Shown in pieces: positions 1 through 6,141 of a stretch of DNA of 6,141 bases. The stretch lies in contig JAAYZJ010000519.1 of the NCBI GenBank assembly GCA_012514915.1, positions 1 to 6,141 on the forward strand, written 5' to 3'. The stretch comes from Lentisphaerota bacterium. GTDB lineage: Bacteria > Verrucomicrobiota > Kiritimatiellia > RFP12 > JAAYLN01. How positions within the stretch are numbered: position 1 is the first letter of the stretch; every line of letters begins with the position of its first letter. The position numbers were made by a program, and so were the translations under genes. Below the pieces are notes generated by a model, which ran no database searches, had not been told where the DNA came from, and was given only the letters and a program-made list of their open reading frames with translations.

Positions 1-2379
1 ATTCGGCCCGGTCCATAGAACCGCGCTCCCCCGCGAATCCTGGTCGATGATTCCCGAATCGACCAGCACATAGCCGCTTGCCGGCCTGATGTCGAGGTGG
101 GCGTTGTAGGCGCTGGTCTTCACGATCGGGATTGCCTTGCGCTTGCGGTCATGGGGCCTTACATAGACCGTAACGGTCCGGTCGACCGGGTCGTGGAGCG
201 GCACGGCCAGTGATTTTTTGGCAATGGCGGGGAGGCGCTCGTCAAGGGCCACGCGCGTCAGCGGGGAGTCGGGATGCGCGGCGGCGAAGGCTTTATGCAA
301 CCGCTCGGCCTCGGCCCATTCGCGTCCGCGCCAGGCGAGCGTGGCGGTGTAGAACTCGGCGGCCTCGGCCTCGGGGGTGCCGGGATGGTTCGCGGCGGTT
401 TTCGCGAACCATTCGCGCGCCTCCCTGAAGCTGCCGACGCGGGGCGAGGCGCAGAGCGTGCCGGCGTAAAGCAGGGCGGCGGGCGCCAGCGGGCTCCGGC
501 GGTGTTCGCGCTCGAAGCGCGCGTAGAGGGCGAGCGCATCCTTCGTCCGGCCGAGGGCGGCCAGGGTGAGCGCCGTCTGCAGATCGCAACGGTCGGCACC
601 TTCGCGCCCGGCCAGGGGGGCGGCCGCCCGGCGGTAGAGCCTGAGGGCGCGGCTGTGCTCGCCGGCCGCGAGGAGGCCGTCGGCCAATGCCAGGTCGGCG
701 CGGGCCCGGCGCTCGGCGGGGAGCAGTCCGCGCGGGGGCGGCGCCAGCCGCCCGGCGGCACATTGTTCAACCAGATGGTCCCAGCGCAGGAACTCAACCT
801 TGTCCTCGCCGGCTGCGTCGCGGCGGCGGGTGAAGATGGCCGTGGCCTCCGGGGCGCGCCCGAGCATCAGCAGGGCGAGGCCCCGGTTGAGGTCGAAAGC
901 GGCATCGGTGAAGCCACCGCTAGCGGCGGCCTCGTCGTAGGCCTTGAGGGCGCGGGCGGGCTCGCTGAGATCCTCGAGCCAGGCATCGCCCGCCGCACGG
1001 CGGGCCCGGGCGGCGCACAGGATGTTGGTGTCGGCCAGCGAGCGCCGCCACAGATCGTCCCAGGCGGCCAGCGCGCCCTGCGTGTCGCCCAGGGCGTGGC
1101 GCGCCTTGCCGAGGCCGAACCAGGCGCGTCCCCACAATGGATGGCCCCGGCGGTTGTTGAAGTCCATGAAGCTCTTGGCGGCCGCGTCGAAGCGGTTTCG
1201 GGCGAGGAGCGCCTCGGCCTGCTCGAGCCCGGCCAGCGCCGGGTCGCGCCGGCGCTCGTCGTCCCTGGCGGCCTGCGCCGTCTTGATCTGCTCCAGCCGC
1301 TTGGACGCGGTGCGGGCGTTTGCCAGCGCCCGGTCCGCCTCGGGCGCGTACCGGCTGCCGGGGTGTTCCTTCAGGAAGGCCTCGAGACGGGATACCGCCT
1401 CGGCGAGGTCGCCGTGGCGGGCCAGCAGCAGGGCGTGGCAGGCGGCGGCGCGCTCGCGCAGCGGTGAGTCCGGGTAGCGCTCCAGCCACTCCTCCAGGGC
1501 CGCGATGCCCTTTTCAGGCTCGCCCGCGCTCAGCGCCTCGCAGCGCGCGAAGGCGATGCGGTCGGGCGGACCGCGTCGGCGGCGGAGCATGGTTTCCCAT
1601 GCGGCGGCGGCCTCGGCGGCCTTGCCGGACTCCAGCAGCATCCGCGCCCGTACATCCTCGGCCAGCCAGCCCTCGCCGCGCCTGGACAGCAGGGTGCAGA
1701 GGGCGGCGGCGCAGGTGGGCTTGGCCGCGGCAGCGGCGGCATAGCACGCGGCGGCGGACTCGTCAAGCGGCGGCGGGCTGGCGGAGAGGCAGCCGCGCAG
1801 CAGGCGCAGCGTGTTCGTGCCGCCGGGCGACAGACCGCGCCCGGCCGAGACGTAGCACTCGAGCGACTGGCTGTGCCGGCCGGCGGCCAGCAGCGCGTCG
1901 CCCTCGCGTTCATACATCTTCGGCAGGACGGCACATTGCGGAAGCCGCCGGCGGCAGTCGTCGAGCACGCGGGCGCGCAGGGCGGCCGGGGAACCCTCCT
2001 CAAGGTGCAGCCTGTGGAGCCGGTCGAACGCCTCGGCCACGGCGGCGGGGGATTTGCGCCGCGCGACCTCGTCGTAGGCCGCCTTCTCGAAGTGGCGGCG
2101 GGCGCCCGGGGCGTCGCGCAGCATCAGGCGGCATACGCCGGCCCTGACCAGCGCGTCAGCACGGAGCACAGGGGGGGGGGTGCGCTTGGCATAGGCTAGC
2201 AAGGCCCTCTCGGCATCGGCCCAGTGGCGCCTGGCGAAAAGGTCGGCGCCCTGTTGCCACTGGGGGTCAACCGGTGCTTCCGCGGCTGTCAGCCGCAACG
2301 CTGTAGACAGGGCGACCGCAACCGCGAGGTGGTATCGTGCGGCGCGGTGCGTGCGCATCCCTATGGAACAACGTACCAT
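1..2379 (-). CDS. Exported TPR-repeat protein, 3' end beyond window
   Basis: The frame is open for 793 codons with no stop before the left edge, so the C-terminus is missing. From ATG at 2379 the protein has a signal-like segment: a basic stretch (about residues 9-17), then LAVAVALSTAL and TAAEA, with likely cleavage near residue 33-35 and no lipobox cysteine. TPR-like helix pairs follow from about residue 41 to 715. Clear examples are at 41-66, 76-99, 154-180, 294-353 (with YPDSPL and HPGSRYAPEA), 414-445, 474-515, 554-590 and 614-710 (HPGTPEAEA, HPDSPL). TPRs are protein-binding scaffolds, and this spacing is typical of envelope TPR proteins. Residues 734-793 look beta-rich (RTVTVYVRP, SGYVLVDSGI) and start a different domain. 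The start at 2379 is preferred because it lies about 60 bases downstream of a good promoter and 4 bases after GAAGGGG. ATG at 2358 would also keep the signal peptide. The frame stays open upstream to 2877, but that part looks non-coding. The binding partner and role are unknown. Confidence 0.88.
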   Translation of the reverse strand, partial: MVRCSIGMRTHRAARYHLAVAVALSTALRLTAAEAPVDPQWQQGADLFARRHWADAERALLAYAKRTPPPVLRADALVRAGVCRLMLRDAPGARRHFEKAAYDEVARRKSPAAVAEAFDRLHRLHLEEGSPAALRARVLDDCRRRLPQCAVLPKMYEREGDALLAAGRHSQSLECYVSAGRGLSPGGTNTLRLLRGCLSASPPPLDESAAACYAAAAAAKPTCAAALCTLLSRRGEGWLAEDVRARMLLESGKAAEAAAAWETMLRRRRGPPDRIAFARCEALSAGEPEKGIAALEEWLERYPDSPLRERAAACHALLLARHGDLAEAVSRLEAFLKEHPGSRYAPEADRALANARTASKRLEQIKTAQAARDDERRRDPALAGLEQAEALLARNRFDAAAKSFMDFNNRRGHPLWGRAWFGLGKARHALGDTQGALAAWDDLWRRSLADTNILCAARARRAAGDAWLEDLSEPARALKAYDEAAASGGFTDAAFDLNRGLALLMLGRAPEATAIFTRRRDAAGEDKVEFLRWDHLVEQCAAGRLAPPPRGLLPAERRARADLALADGLLAAGEHSRALRLYRRAAAPLAGREGADRCDLQTALTLAALGRTKDALALYARFEREHRRSPLAPAALLYAGTLCASPRVGSFREAREWFAKTAANHPGTPEAEAAEFYTATLAWRGREWAEAERLHKAFAAAHPDSPLTRVALDERLPAIAKKSLAVPLHDPVDRTVTVYVRPHDRKRKAIPIVKTSAYNAHLDIRPASGYVLVDSGIIDQDSRGSAVLWTGPN
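2171..2180. repeat. G10/C10 homopolymer inside the TPR gene
   Basis: Ten consecutive G on the plus strand read as ten C in the coding strand of the TPR gene, covering codons 67-70 (Thr-Pro-Pro-Pro). The signal peptide upstream and the TPR repeats downstream are in one frame at this length, so ten is the in-frame state. Deleting one C leads to TGA at plus positions 2124-2126. Adding one leads to TGA at 2156-2158. Homopolymer tracts of this kind are known slippage sites, and they are also prone to assembly error. Confidence 0.95.
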
Positions 2380-2383
2380 GGCA

Positions 2384-2390
2384 CCCCTTC
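2384..2390 (-). promoter_or_regulatory. Ribosome-binding site of the TPR gene (weak)
   Basis: GAAGGGG lies on the minus strand, ending 4 bases before ATG at 2379; its AAGG core is 6 bases from the start. The match to GGAGG is partial, but it is the best candidate near this start. The in-frame ATGs at 2424 and 2358 have no purine-rich site at the right distance. Confidence 0.5.
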
Positions 2391-2446
2391 CCGGGCAAAG
2401 GCACGAACAGTGAAGGCAAACCATACATTGCCACGTAAGTAATGGT

Positions 2447-2475
2447 AACATAGCATCGTCTGTAAACTTTGTCAA
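2447..2475 (-). promoter_or_regulatory. Sigma-70-type promoter for the TPR gene
   Basis: On the minus strand TTGACA (2475-2470) is followed by a 17-base spacer and TATGTT (2452-2447). The -35 matches the consensus at all six positions and the -10 at four of six, with ideal spacing. Transcription would start near 2440, giving a leader of about 60 bases before the ATG at 2379. This supports the chosen start and argues against an upstream start at 2829. No operator-like palindrome overlaps these boxes. Confidence 0.75.
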
Positions 2476-2516
2476 GCATGTCGCTGAGTTTTTTCGTCGC
2501 GTGAGCTTTGTCGAAC

Positions 2517-2620
2517 GCGGGCGGGGAGAAGGGGGGAGTAAAAACAAGCGTAAGAGTGCCGAGAGAGGGGAGAAATATGGGGAGAAACTGAGGGAGTAAG
2601 AGAGGGAGTAGGGAGTAAGC
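2517..2620 (+). repeat. Purine-rich tract with repeated GGGAGTA
   Basis: For about 100 bases the plus strand is almost all A and G, and the base pattern differs sharply from the GC-rich coding DNA on both sides. The heptamer GGGAGTA occurs at 2534-2540, 2592-2598, 2604-2610 and 2611-2617, three of these packed into 26 bases. G-runs at 2567-2570, 2579-2582, 2592-2594, 2604-2606 and 2611-2613 could in principle pair as a long-loop G-quadruplex. The tract lies upstream of the -35 box of the TPR gene. Its function is unknown. Confidence 0.7.
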
Positions 2621-2640
2621 GCCGTCGCCCCACATCTCAG

Positions 2641-2662
2641 CGACAGGCAGGAATGCCTGTCG
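2641..2662. repeat. Perfect inverted repeat, REP-like hairpin
   Basis: CGACAGGCA (2641-2649) and TGCCTGTCG (2654-2662) are exact reverse complements separated by the four bases GGAA, and a G-T pair could extend the stem by one. There is no T-run after either arm. The hairpin sits between two divergent genes, where neither needs a terminator. Short GC-rich palindromes of this kind are typically dispersed extragenic elements. The copy number in this genome cannot be seen from one window. Confidence 0.8.
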
Positions 2663-2930
2663 TACCTTGAAGGCGCATCGCAGGCGAATGGGGAGCCGTC
2701 ACGCTGGAGTCCGCTGTCCCCGGCGGCCGTTCTCGCCCCGTGCACCGTGATCGTCGCCTCACGCGTCCACCGGTTTTCCTCCGGGGGCGTGGTCTCATAG
2801 ATCCCGCGCTCCTGGTGCTGATCCATCATCGGGGTGCGAACCGTTCCCCGCGCCCACTGCGACCGCTTGCACGCGGATCAGGCCGGGCGCCGTATCGCCG
2901 TCCGTGGAATCTGCATCGCGTAGAGGGACG
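2663..2930. other. GC-rich intergenic stretch with no convincing gene
   Basis: This stretch returns to GC-rich composition after the purine tract. The plus-strand frame 2740-2964 (74 codons) is arginine- and proline-rich and lacks a ribosome-binding site. The minus-strand frame that continues upstream of the TPR gene is open here to 2877, with tandem ATGs at 2829 and 2826, but no ribosome-binding site is visible close to them. No RNA fold, tRNA or known motif was recognised. It could be a decayed gene remnant, but nothing positive supports that. Confidence 0.4.
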
Positions 2931-2978
2931 TCTAATGATTATACAGAGCCATAGGGCCGGGTAATTTCCCGCCGCGGC

Positions 2979-2988
2979 ACTGTACAGT
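2979..2988. promoter_or_regulatory. 10-bp palindrome, candidate operator
   Basis: ACTGTACAGT is a perfect 10-base palindrome about 100 bases upstream of the right gene's start. It overlaps the first bases of the 13-bp tandem repeat. A dyad next to direct repeats is the usual look of a regulator-binding region, but no known regulator consensus can be assigned. Confidence 0.4.
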
Positions 2989-3015
2989 CGACATTACTTG
3001 TCGACATTACTTGTC
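2987..3015. repeat. 13-bp tandem repeat upstream of the right gene
   Basis: TCGACATTACTTG occurs at 2988-3000 and again, identical, at 3001-3013. Period-13 identity extends from 2987 to 3015, giving 2.2 copies. Each copy contains the palindrome GTCGAC (2987-2992 and 3000-3005) and ends in TTGTC. Thirteen bases is a little over one helical turn. The repeat lies directly upstream of, and partly overlaps, the most likely -35 region of the right gene, so it is a candidate activator or repressor site. Confidence 0.75.
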
Positions 3016-3040
3016 CTTGCCCTGTCCGGACGGATATGGC
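3011..3040 (+). promoter_or_regulatory. Possible weak promoter of the right gene
   Basis: TTGTCC (3011-3016) and TATGGC (3035-3040) are spaced by 18 bases, with four of six and three of six matches to the sigma-70 boxes. The spacer contains the palindrome GTCCGGAC (3024-3031). A poor core promoter next to repeats and dyads would fit a gene needing an activator. TAAACA at 3045-3050 is an alternative -10 without a good -35. Confidence 0.3.
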
Positions 3041-3077
3041 ACAGTAAACATTGTCTTGGATTCGTGACAACTTCTGT

Positions 3078-3082
3078 GGAGG
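3078..3082 (+). promoter_or_regulatory. Ribosome-binding site of the right gene
   Basis: GGAGG lies 7 bases before ATG at 3090, a full core match at ideal distance. It decides the start: the ATG at 3083 is directly adjacent to the GGAGG and opens a different frame that ends at 3508. The ATG at 3090 opens the long frame with a signal peptide. Confidence 0.85.
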
Positions 3083-3089
3083 ATGGCTC

Positions 3090-6000
3090 ATGAAATATTG
3101 TTTGTGGGTATCGGGGCCGATGATCGCCGTTGCGCTCCTAACAGCACCGCCGGCCGGCGGGCATACGACGCCGTCCACGACACCGCCCGCCGCCACCAAC
3201 GCGCAGGACTACAGTCAGGGGTTCCGCGCCTTCCTCCGTCTGGGGCTGCCCGACACCTTCAAGGCCACCTACGTTCATCTCCAGTCGGTTGTTCACCACC
3301 AGTTCGGCGGCTACAGCCTCCACGAAGTCCAACTGCGCGGCAATGCCTGGCTGCTGGCCGAAAACAAAGCGGCAACGAGCACGCTGCTGACGGCGTCGGG
3401 CGTGGTCCTGGAACTGGCCGACGTGCAGACCTTCCGCAAGCAGCAGATGGCCGCGAGGGCCAGCAATGCCGTGGCGCGGGCCGGAACCGTTGTGCCACGC
3501 CAGGCTGATGTGCCGACGGGCTCCTGGAAGCCGTGCGACCTGGAACGCGATCTCGGCAAGGCCACGGCCTTTGTGGAGAAGAAGCTCGCCGAGAAGGCCG
3601 CCGACGCCCGCGGACTCCGCTACGACTCCTTCCTGCGCTCGGACGAGGGGCCGGGCACGCTCTTTCTGCTGGCCGTGCTCGCCTGGCAGCATGGCCGGCA
3701 GCAGGAGGCGAACGCCCTGGCCGGCAGCCTCTTCGCGCTCGCCGGCGATTCGCGCAAGGTGATTCTCAGCGCGATGAACGTGCTGGCCGACGCCCAGTTG
3801 GCGGCGGCCGGCATCGACTTCCGCTTTACGCGCGACTGGCAGGCCTACCAGGCGGCCGTCGCGGCCCTGCTGCAGAAGTTTCCCGCTGGCTGGCGCAAGG
3901 CCGGCGCCGCCCGCCTGCTGCAGGAGAAGGTGCAGGCCCGCGCCGCGATGCAGGCGCCACCCCCCGTCACCGGCGAAGGACTCGATGACGAGGACCGCGC
4001 GCTGGCCGCCGCCCTGGCGACGGAAGCGGAGTCCGGCTCCCGGCCGGGCTATTCGGGGGACTTCTGTTTTCTCGTCGCGTCCAACCGGGTCTCCAGGCGG
4101 CCGACGGCGTCGGAGCCACCGGACGTCATGACCCGCATCCAGGCGCGCGGGCTCCGTTCCGTGCCGCTGCTGCTGGCGCTGGCGGGCGACGAGGTGCTGT
4201 GTCCGCGATTCCGAAGCGAGTCCGGCATGTCGACAATCCATACGTTCTATGACCGCGACTCGGGGCCATCGGACGAGGTGCGGACGCAGACCTACTATCG
4301 GCAGATGGACCGGCCGCTGACGCGCGGCGAGATCGCCCGCCATCTGCTCGCGCCCTTGTGCCCCCGGGAAGAGTCGGAACGCCGGCGTGGCGACGACGAG
4401 CAGACACCGGAGGAGGTGGTCGAGGCGGCCCGGGAAACCTACCTGGCCCTCAAGGATTTGCCGCCAACCGGACAGGCCGACTATTTCCTGAAGCACGGCG
4501 ACCAGAACCAGAAGCAGGCGGCGATCAGGTTTCTGTTGGAGAGCGGCGTCGAGGCCCATGTGCCGCAGATCGAGGCGTTTCTGCTGACTCCGCCCACCGA
4601 AATGTCGGACATGATGCACGGTGGCTACGGGGGCGGGCTCGTGTCGGCGTATGTCGAGAAGCGCGGCGAGGCGGCGGCCGGCTTCGTCGAGCGCTATGCC
4701 GCCATGCGCCAGAAGATCGATCTGCCGGCCGGCATGGCGTCGAACGAGGAACTGGTCGCGCAGGTGCAGAAGATGGCCGACCGCGAGGTGGCCACCCTGC
4801 GGGCGATGGTCCGCAAGCCCGATCTCGCGGCGACCATCGCCGCGCTGGTCAACGCCGATTCCGATCAAAAGGGGATGATGGTGGCCTATCAGACGCTGGG
4901 ACGGCTGCCCGCGGATACGGCGGTGCCGGCCATGCTGCGCGCGGCAGTCCAGTCGACCAATACCGTCGTCCGTTCACGCCTCCTGCAGATGATGCCGATG
5001 CTGCGCCTGTCTGGAATGCAAGAGAGCATGGAGGAGGTGGACTCCCCGGAAGCGATGGAGGCGGTGATGCAGCAACTCGCCGCGCGGAACCAGACGAGCA
5101 TCGGCACCAACGCAGCCGCCTGGAAGATCCTGCTGGCCGACACGCGACCGGCCGTGCCGACAGGTATGGAATATAGCGACACCCGCAAGATGACGCTGGC
5201 CGACCTGGCGGCCACGGCCATCGAGGCGCTCTACAGCGGCGTCTCGTCCATGAGGTCGTTCGGCGCAGGTAACACCGAGAACCTTCCGGTCGAGGTCATG
5301 ATGCGTGTGATGCGCGACCGCGCGGCGGCCAGGTTGGCGGGGAAGCCCGAGGCCGAGCTGCCGCGGCTGCCGTCGGCCGACGACGTGACGGAGGAACGCC
5401 GCGCGGCGCTGGTCGCGTCCGTGACGCAGGCGACACCGGCGGAACTGCCGAAGCTCCTGGAGGCGTTCTCGCCGGCGGAAACCCTCTATCTGGCCCAGGC
5501 GGCCGAGGAGCAGCCAGCGCTCGCCAAGGCGCTGGCCGCGCCGTCGCGGCATCTTGCCAAGGTTGAGGTCGACCCTGCCCTGCCGACCGGGGTGACGGCA
5601 CGCCTCAAGCGGCTGGAGGGCAGCGCGATCAGCACCAACACGGTCGAGACGATGCGCGACTGTTGCCAGTTCCTGCTGACCAACGGCGTGGCCAGCAGCC
5701 TGAATCTCTCGTCCGCCGGCTTTGGTCGCGGTTTGTCGCTGGTCGTGCGACCGCTCGGTGAACTCGGGGCGCGTGGCATGGATACGGGCTGGATTAGCCA
5801 GTTTAACCGCAAGGGCTCCAAACCGAAAGGCGTCATCACGGCCATGCTGCAGGGAGGGGAAGAGGGCTTCGCCCACGCCATGTGGTTCGTTGAACTTCCC
5901 CCGGCGGCCGCGCCGGTTGGCGCCGCCACAGTGGAGGGAGACAAGGCAAAAAAGGACGACGAGGATGAGGACGAGGACGATAACGAGGAGATGATGGAGA

Positions 6001-6141
6001 GGATGATGGCAAGCTTCGAGGAGCGGAACCAGGCCTTCAACGAAGCGGCGCGGAGCTTCTACACGGGGGGCGAACCGCTTGCGGGCAACGCCGCCATCAC
6101 CTTCACCGGCGTGCTTCCGCCGAAGCCGGGCGAGAAGTCCG
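3090..6141 (+). CDS. Large exported protein with HEAT-like repeats, 3' end beyond window
   Basis: The frame is open for 1017 codons with no stop before the right edge. Residues 1-24 form a short signal peptide (MKYCLW, then MIAVALLTA) with likely cleavage near 22-25, followed by a Thr/Pro/Ala-rich linker to about 38. Residues 40-115 are a compact region with GGYSLHEVQLRGNAWLLAEN. Residues 160-290 are helical and TPR-like (LAWQHGRQQEANAL at 197-210). Residues 345-430 contain GLRSVPLLLALAGDE and MDRPLTRGEIARHLLAPL. HEAT-like helix pairs follow at about 462-500 (AHVPQIEAFLL) and 592-635 (TAVPAMLRAAV, then VVRSRLLQMM). Residues 770-930 are uncharacterised, and an acidic patch lies at 956-967. No catalytic motif or transmembrane helix beyond the signal is evident. 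HEAT/TPR segments usually bind proteins, so a periplasmic or outer-surface scaffold is plausible; this is inference. I do not recognise the family. Confidence 0.88.
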   Translation, partial: MKYCLWVSGPMIAVALLTAPPAGGHTTPSTTPPAATNAQDYSQGFRAFLRLGLPDTFKATYVHLQSVVHHQFGGYSLHEVQLRGNAWLLAENKAATSTLLTASGVVLELADVQTFRKQQMAARASNAVARAGTVVPRQADVPTGSWKPCDLERDLGKATAFVEKKLAEKAADARGLRYDSFLRSDEGPGTLFLLAVLAWQHGRQQEANALAGSLFALAGDSRKVILSAMNVLADAQLAAAGIDFRFTRDWQAYQAAVAALLQKFPAGWRKAGAARLLQEKVQARAAMQAPPPVTGEGLDDEDRALAAALATEAESGSRPGYSGDFCFLVASNRVSRRPTASEPPDVMTRIQARGLRSVPLLLALAGDEVLCPRFRSESGMSTIHTFYDRDSGPSDEVRTQTYYRQMDRPLTRGEIARHLLAPLCPREESERRRGDDEQTPEEVVEAARETYLALKDLPPTGQADYFLKHGDQNQKQAAIRFLLESGVEAHVPQIEAFLLTPPTEMSDMMHGGYGGGLVSAYVEKRGEAAAGFVERYAAMRQKIDLPAGMASNEELVAQVQKMADREVATLRAMVRKPDLAATIAALVNADSDQKGMMVAYQTLGRLPADTAVPAMLRAAVQSTNTVVRSRLLQMMPMLRLSGMQESMEEVDSPEAMEAVMQQLAARNQTSIGTNAAAWKILLADTRPAVPTGMEYSDTRKMTLADLAATAIEALYSGVSSMRSFGAGNTENLPVEVMMRVMRDRAAARLAGKPEAELPRLPSADDVTEERRAALVASVTQATPAELPKLLEAFSPAETLYLAQAAEEQPALAKALAAPSRHLAKVEVDPALPTGVTARLKRLEGSAISTNTVETMRDCCQFLLTNGVASSLNLSSAGFGRGLSLVVRPLGELGARGMDTGWISQFNRKGSKPKGVITAMLQGGEEGFAHAMWFVELPPAAAPVGAATVEGDKAKKDDEDEDEDDNEEMMERMMASFEERNQAFNEAARSFYTGGEPLAGNAAITFTGVLPPKPGEKS
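5940..6014 (+). other. Acidic, Met/Glu-rich low-complexity segment in the right protein
   Basis: Residues 951-975 of the right protein carry DKAKK, then twelve acidic residues in a row (956-967, Asp/Glu), then NEEMMERMM. The codons are GAC/GAG/GAT-rich, forming an imperfect trinucleotide repeat at the DNA level. It separates a preceding Pro/Ala linker (about 938-947) from a following segment with FEERNQAFNEAARSFYTGG. It probably forms a flexible or helical charged linker. Divalent-ion binding is possible, but no EF-hand spacing is present. Confidence 0.75.

Noticed and set aside
274..1467. 397-codon plus-strand frame antisense to the TPR gene
   Set aside because: It is Gly/Ala/Glu/Arg-rich without domain motifs and has no ribosome-binding site. 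It mirrors the TPR frame on the other strand, an expected result of high GC at third codon positions.
2641..2662. Hairpin as a rho-independent terminator
   Set aside because: No T-run follows on either strand, and both neighbouring genes point away from it.
2940..2945. TATACA as a -10 box
   Set aside because: No -35-like hexamer lies 16-18 bases upstream, and it is about 145 bases from the start at 3090.
2740..2964. 74-codon plus-strand frame between the two genes
   Set aside because: There is no ribosome-binding site, the composition is Arg/Pro-rich, and it shows no recognisable motif.
3051..3070. TTGTC...GACAA inverted repeat in the leader of the right gene
   Set aside because: The arms are only five bases with a ten-base gap, which is too likely by chance to list as a feature.
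3083..3508. Alternative plus-strand start at 3083
   Set aside because: It touches the GGAGG with no spacing, has no signal peptide, and its frame is a shadow of the long one starting at 3090.
3138..4868. 576-codon minus-strand frame antisense to the right gene
   Set aside because: It is rich in Arg, Gly, His and Gln with no coherent domain. The opposite frame is open for over 1000 codons with a Shine-Dalgarno site and signal peptide, so this is a shadow.

Overview
The window holds two large, divergently transcribed, incomplete genes separated by about 710 bases of intergenic DNA. Base composition is strongly GC-rich. Codons in both reading frames mostly end in G or C. The promoter and ribosome-binding signals are of ordinary bacterial sigma-70 / Shine-Dalgarno type. 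Both predicted proteins begin with a signal-peptide-like segment, so both are probably exported. Long, exported, repeat-built proteins of unknown role and a dispersed-type GACAGGC hairpin are reminiscent of the PVC bacteria (Verrucomicrobiota, Kiritimatiellota, Lentisphaerota, Planctomycetota). That placement is an impression from style, not a demonstrated assignment.

Left part (1-2379, minus strand): at least 793 codons of a protein rich in tetratricopeptide-like (TPR) helix pairs, running off the left edge. After roughly 700 residues of helical repeats, a beta-strand-like domain begins just before the edge. A run of ten C in the sense strand sits at codons 67-70, where any single-base slip would stop translation within about 20 codons.

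Middle (2380-3089): a near-consensus promoter for the left gene (TTGACA, 17-base spacer, TATGTT); a purine-rich tract with repeated GGGAGTA; a perfect 9-bp-arm hairpin of REP type; a GC-rich stretch with no convincing gene; and, just upstream of the right gene, a 10-bp palindrome abutting a 13-bp tandem repeat, which looks like an operator.

Right part (3090-6141, plus strand): at least 1017 codons of an exported protein with no recognised catalytic domain. It has helical and HEAT-like repeat segments and a strongly acidic patch near the right edge. It runs off the right edge.

I found no transposase, CRISPR array, tRNA or rRNA. The two proteins may act together in the cell envelope because they share a divergent control region and a repeat-scaffold architecture, but nothing in the sequence proves this. 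The only other long open frames lie antisense to these genes and are composition artefacts.
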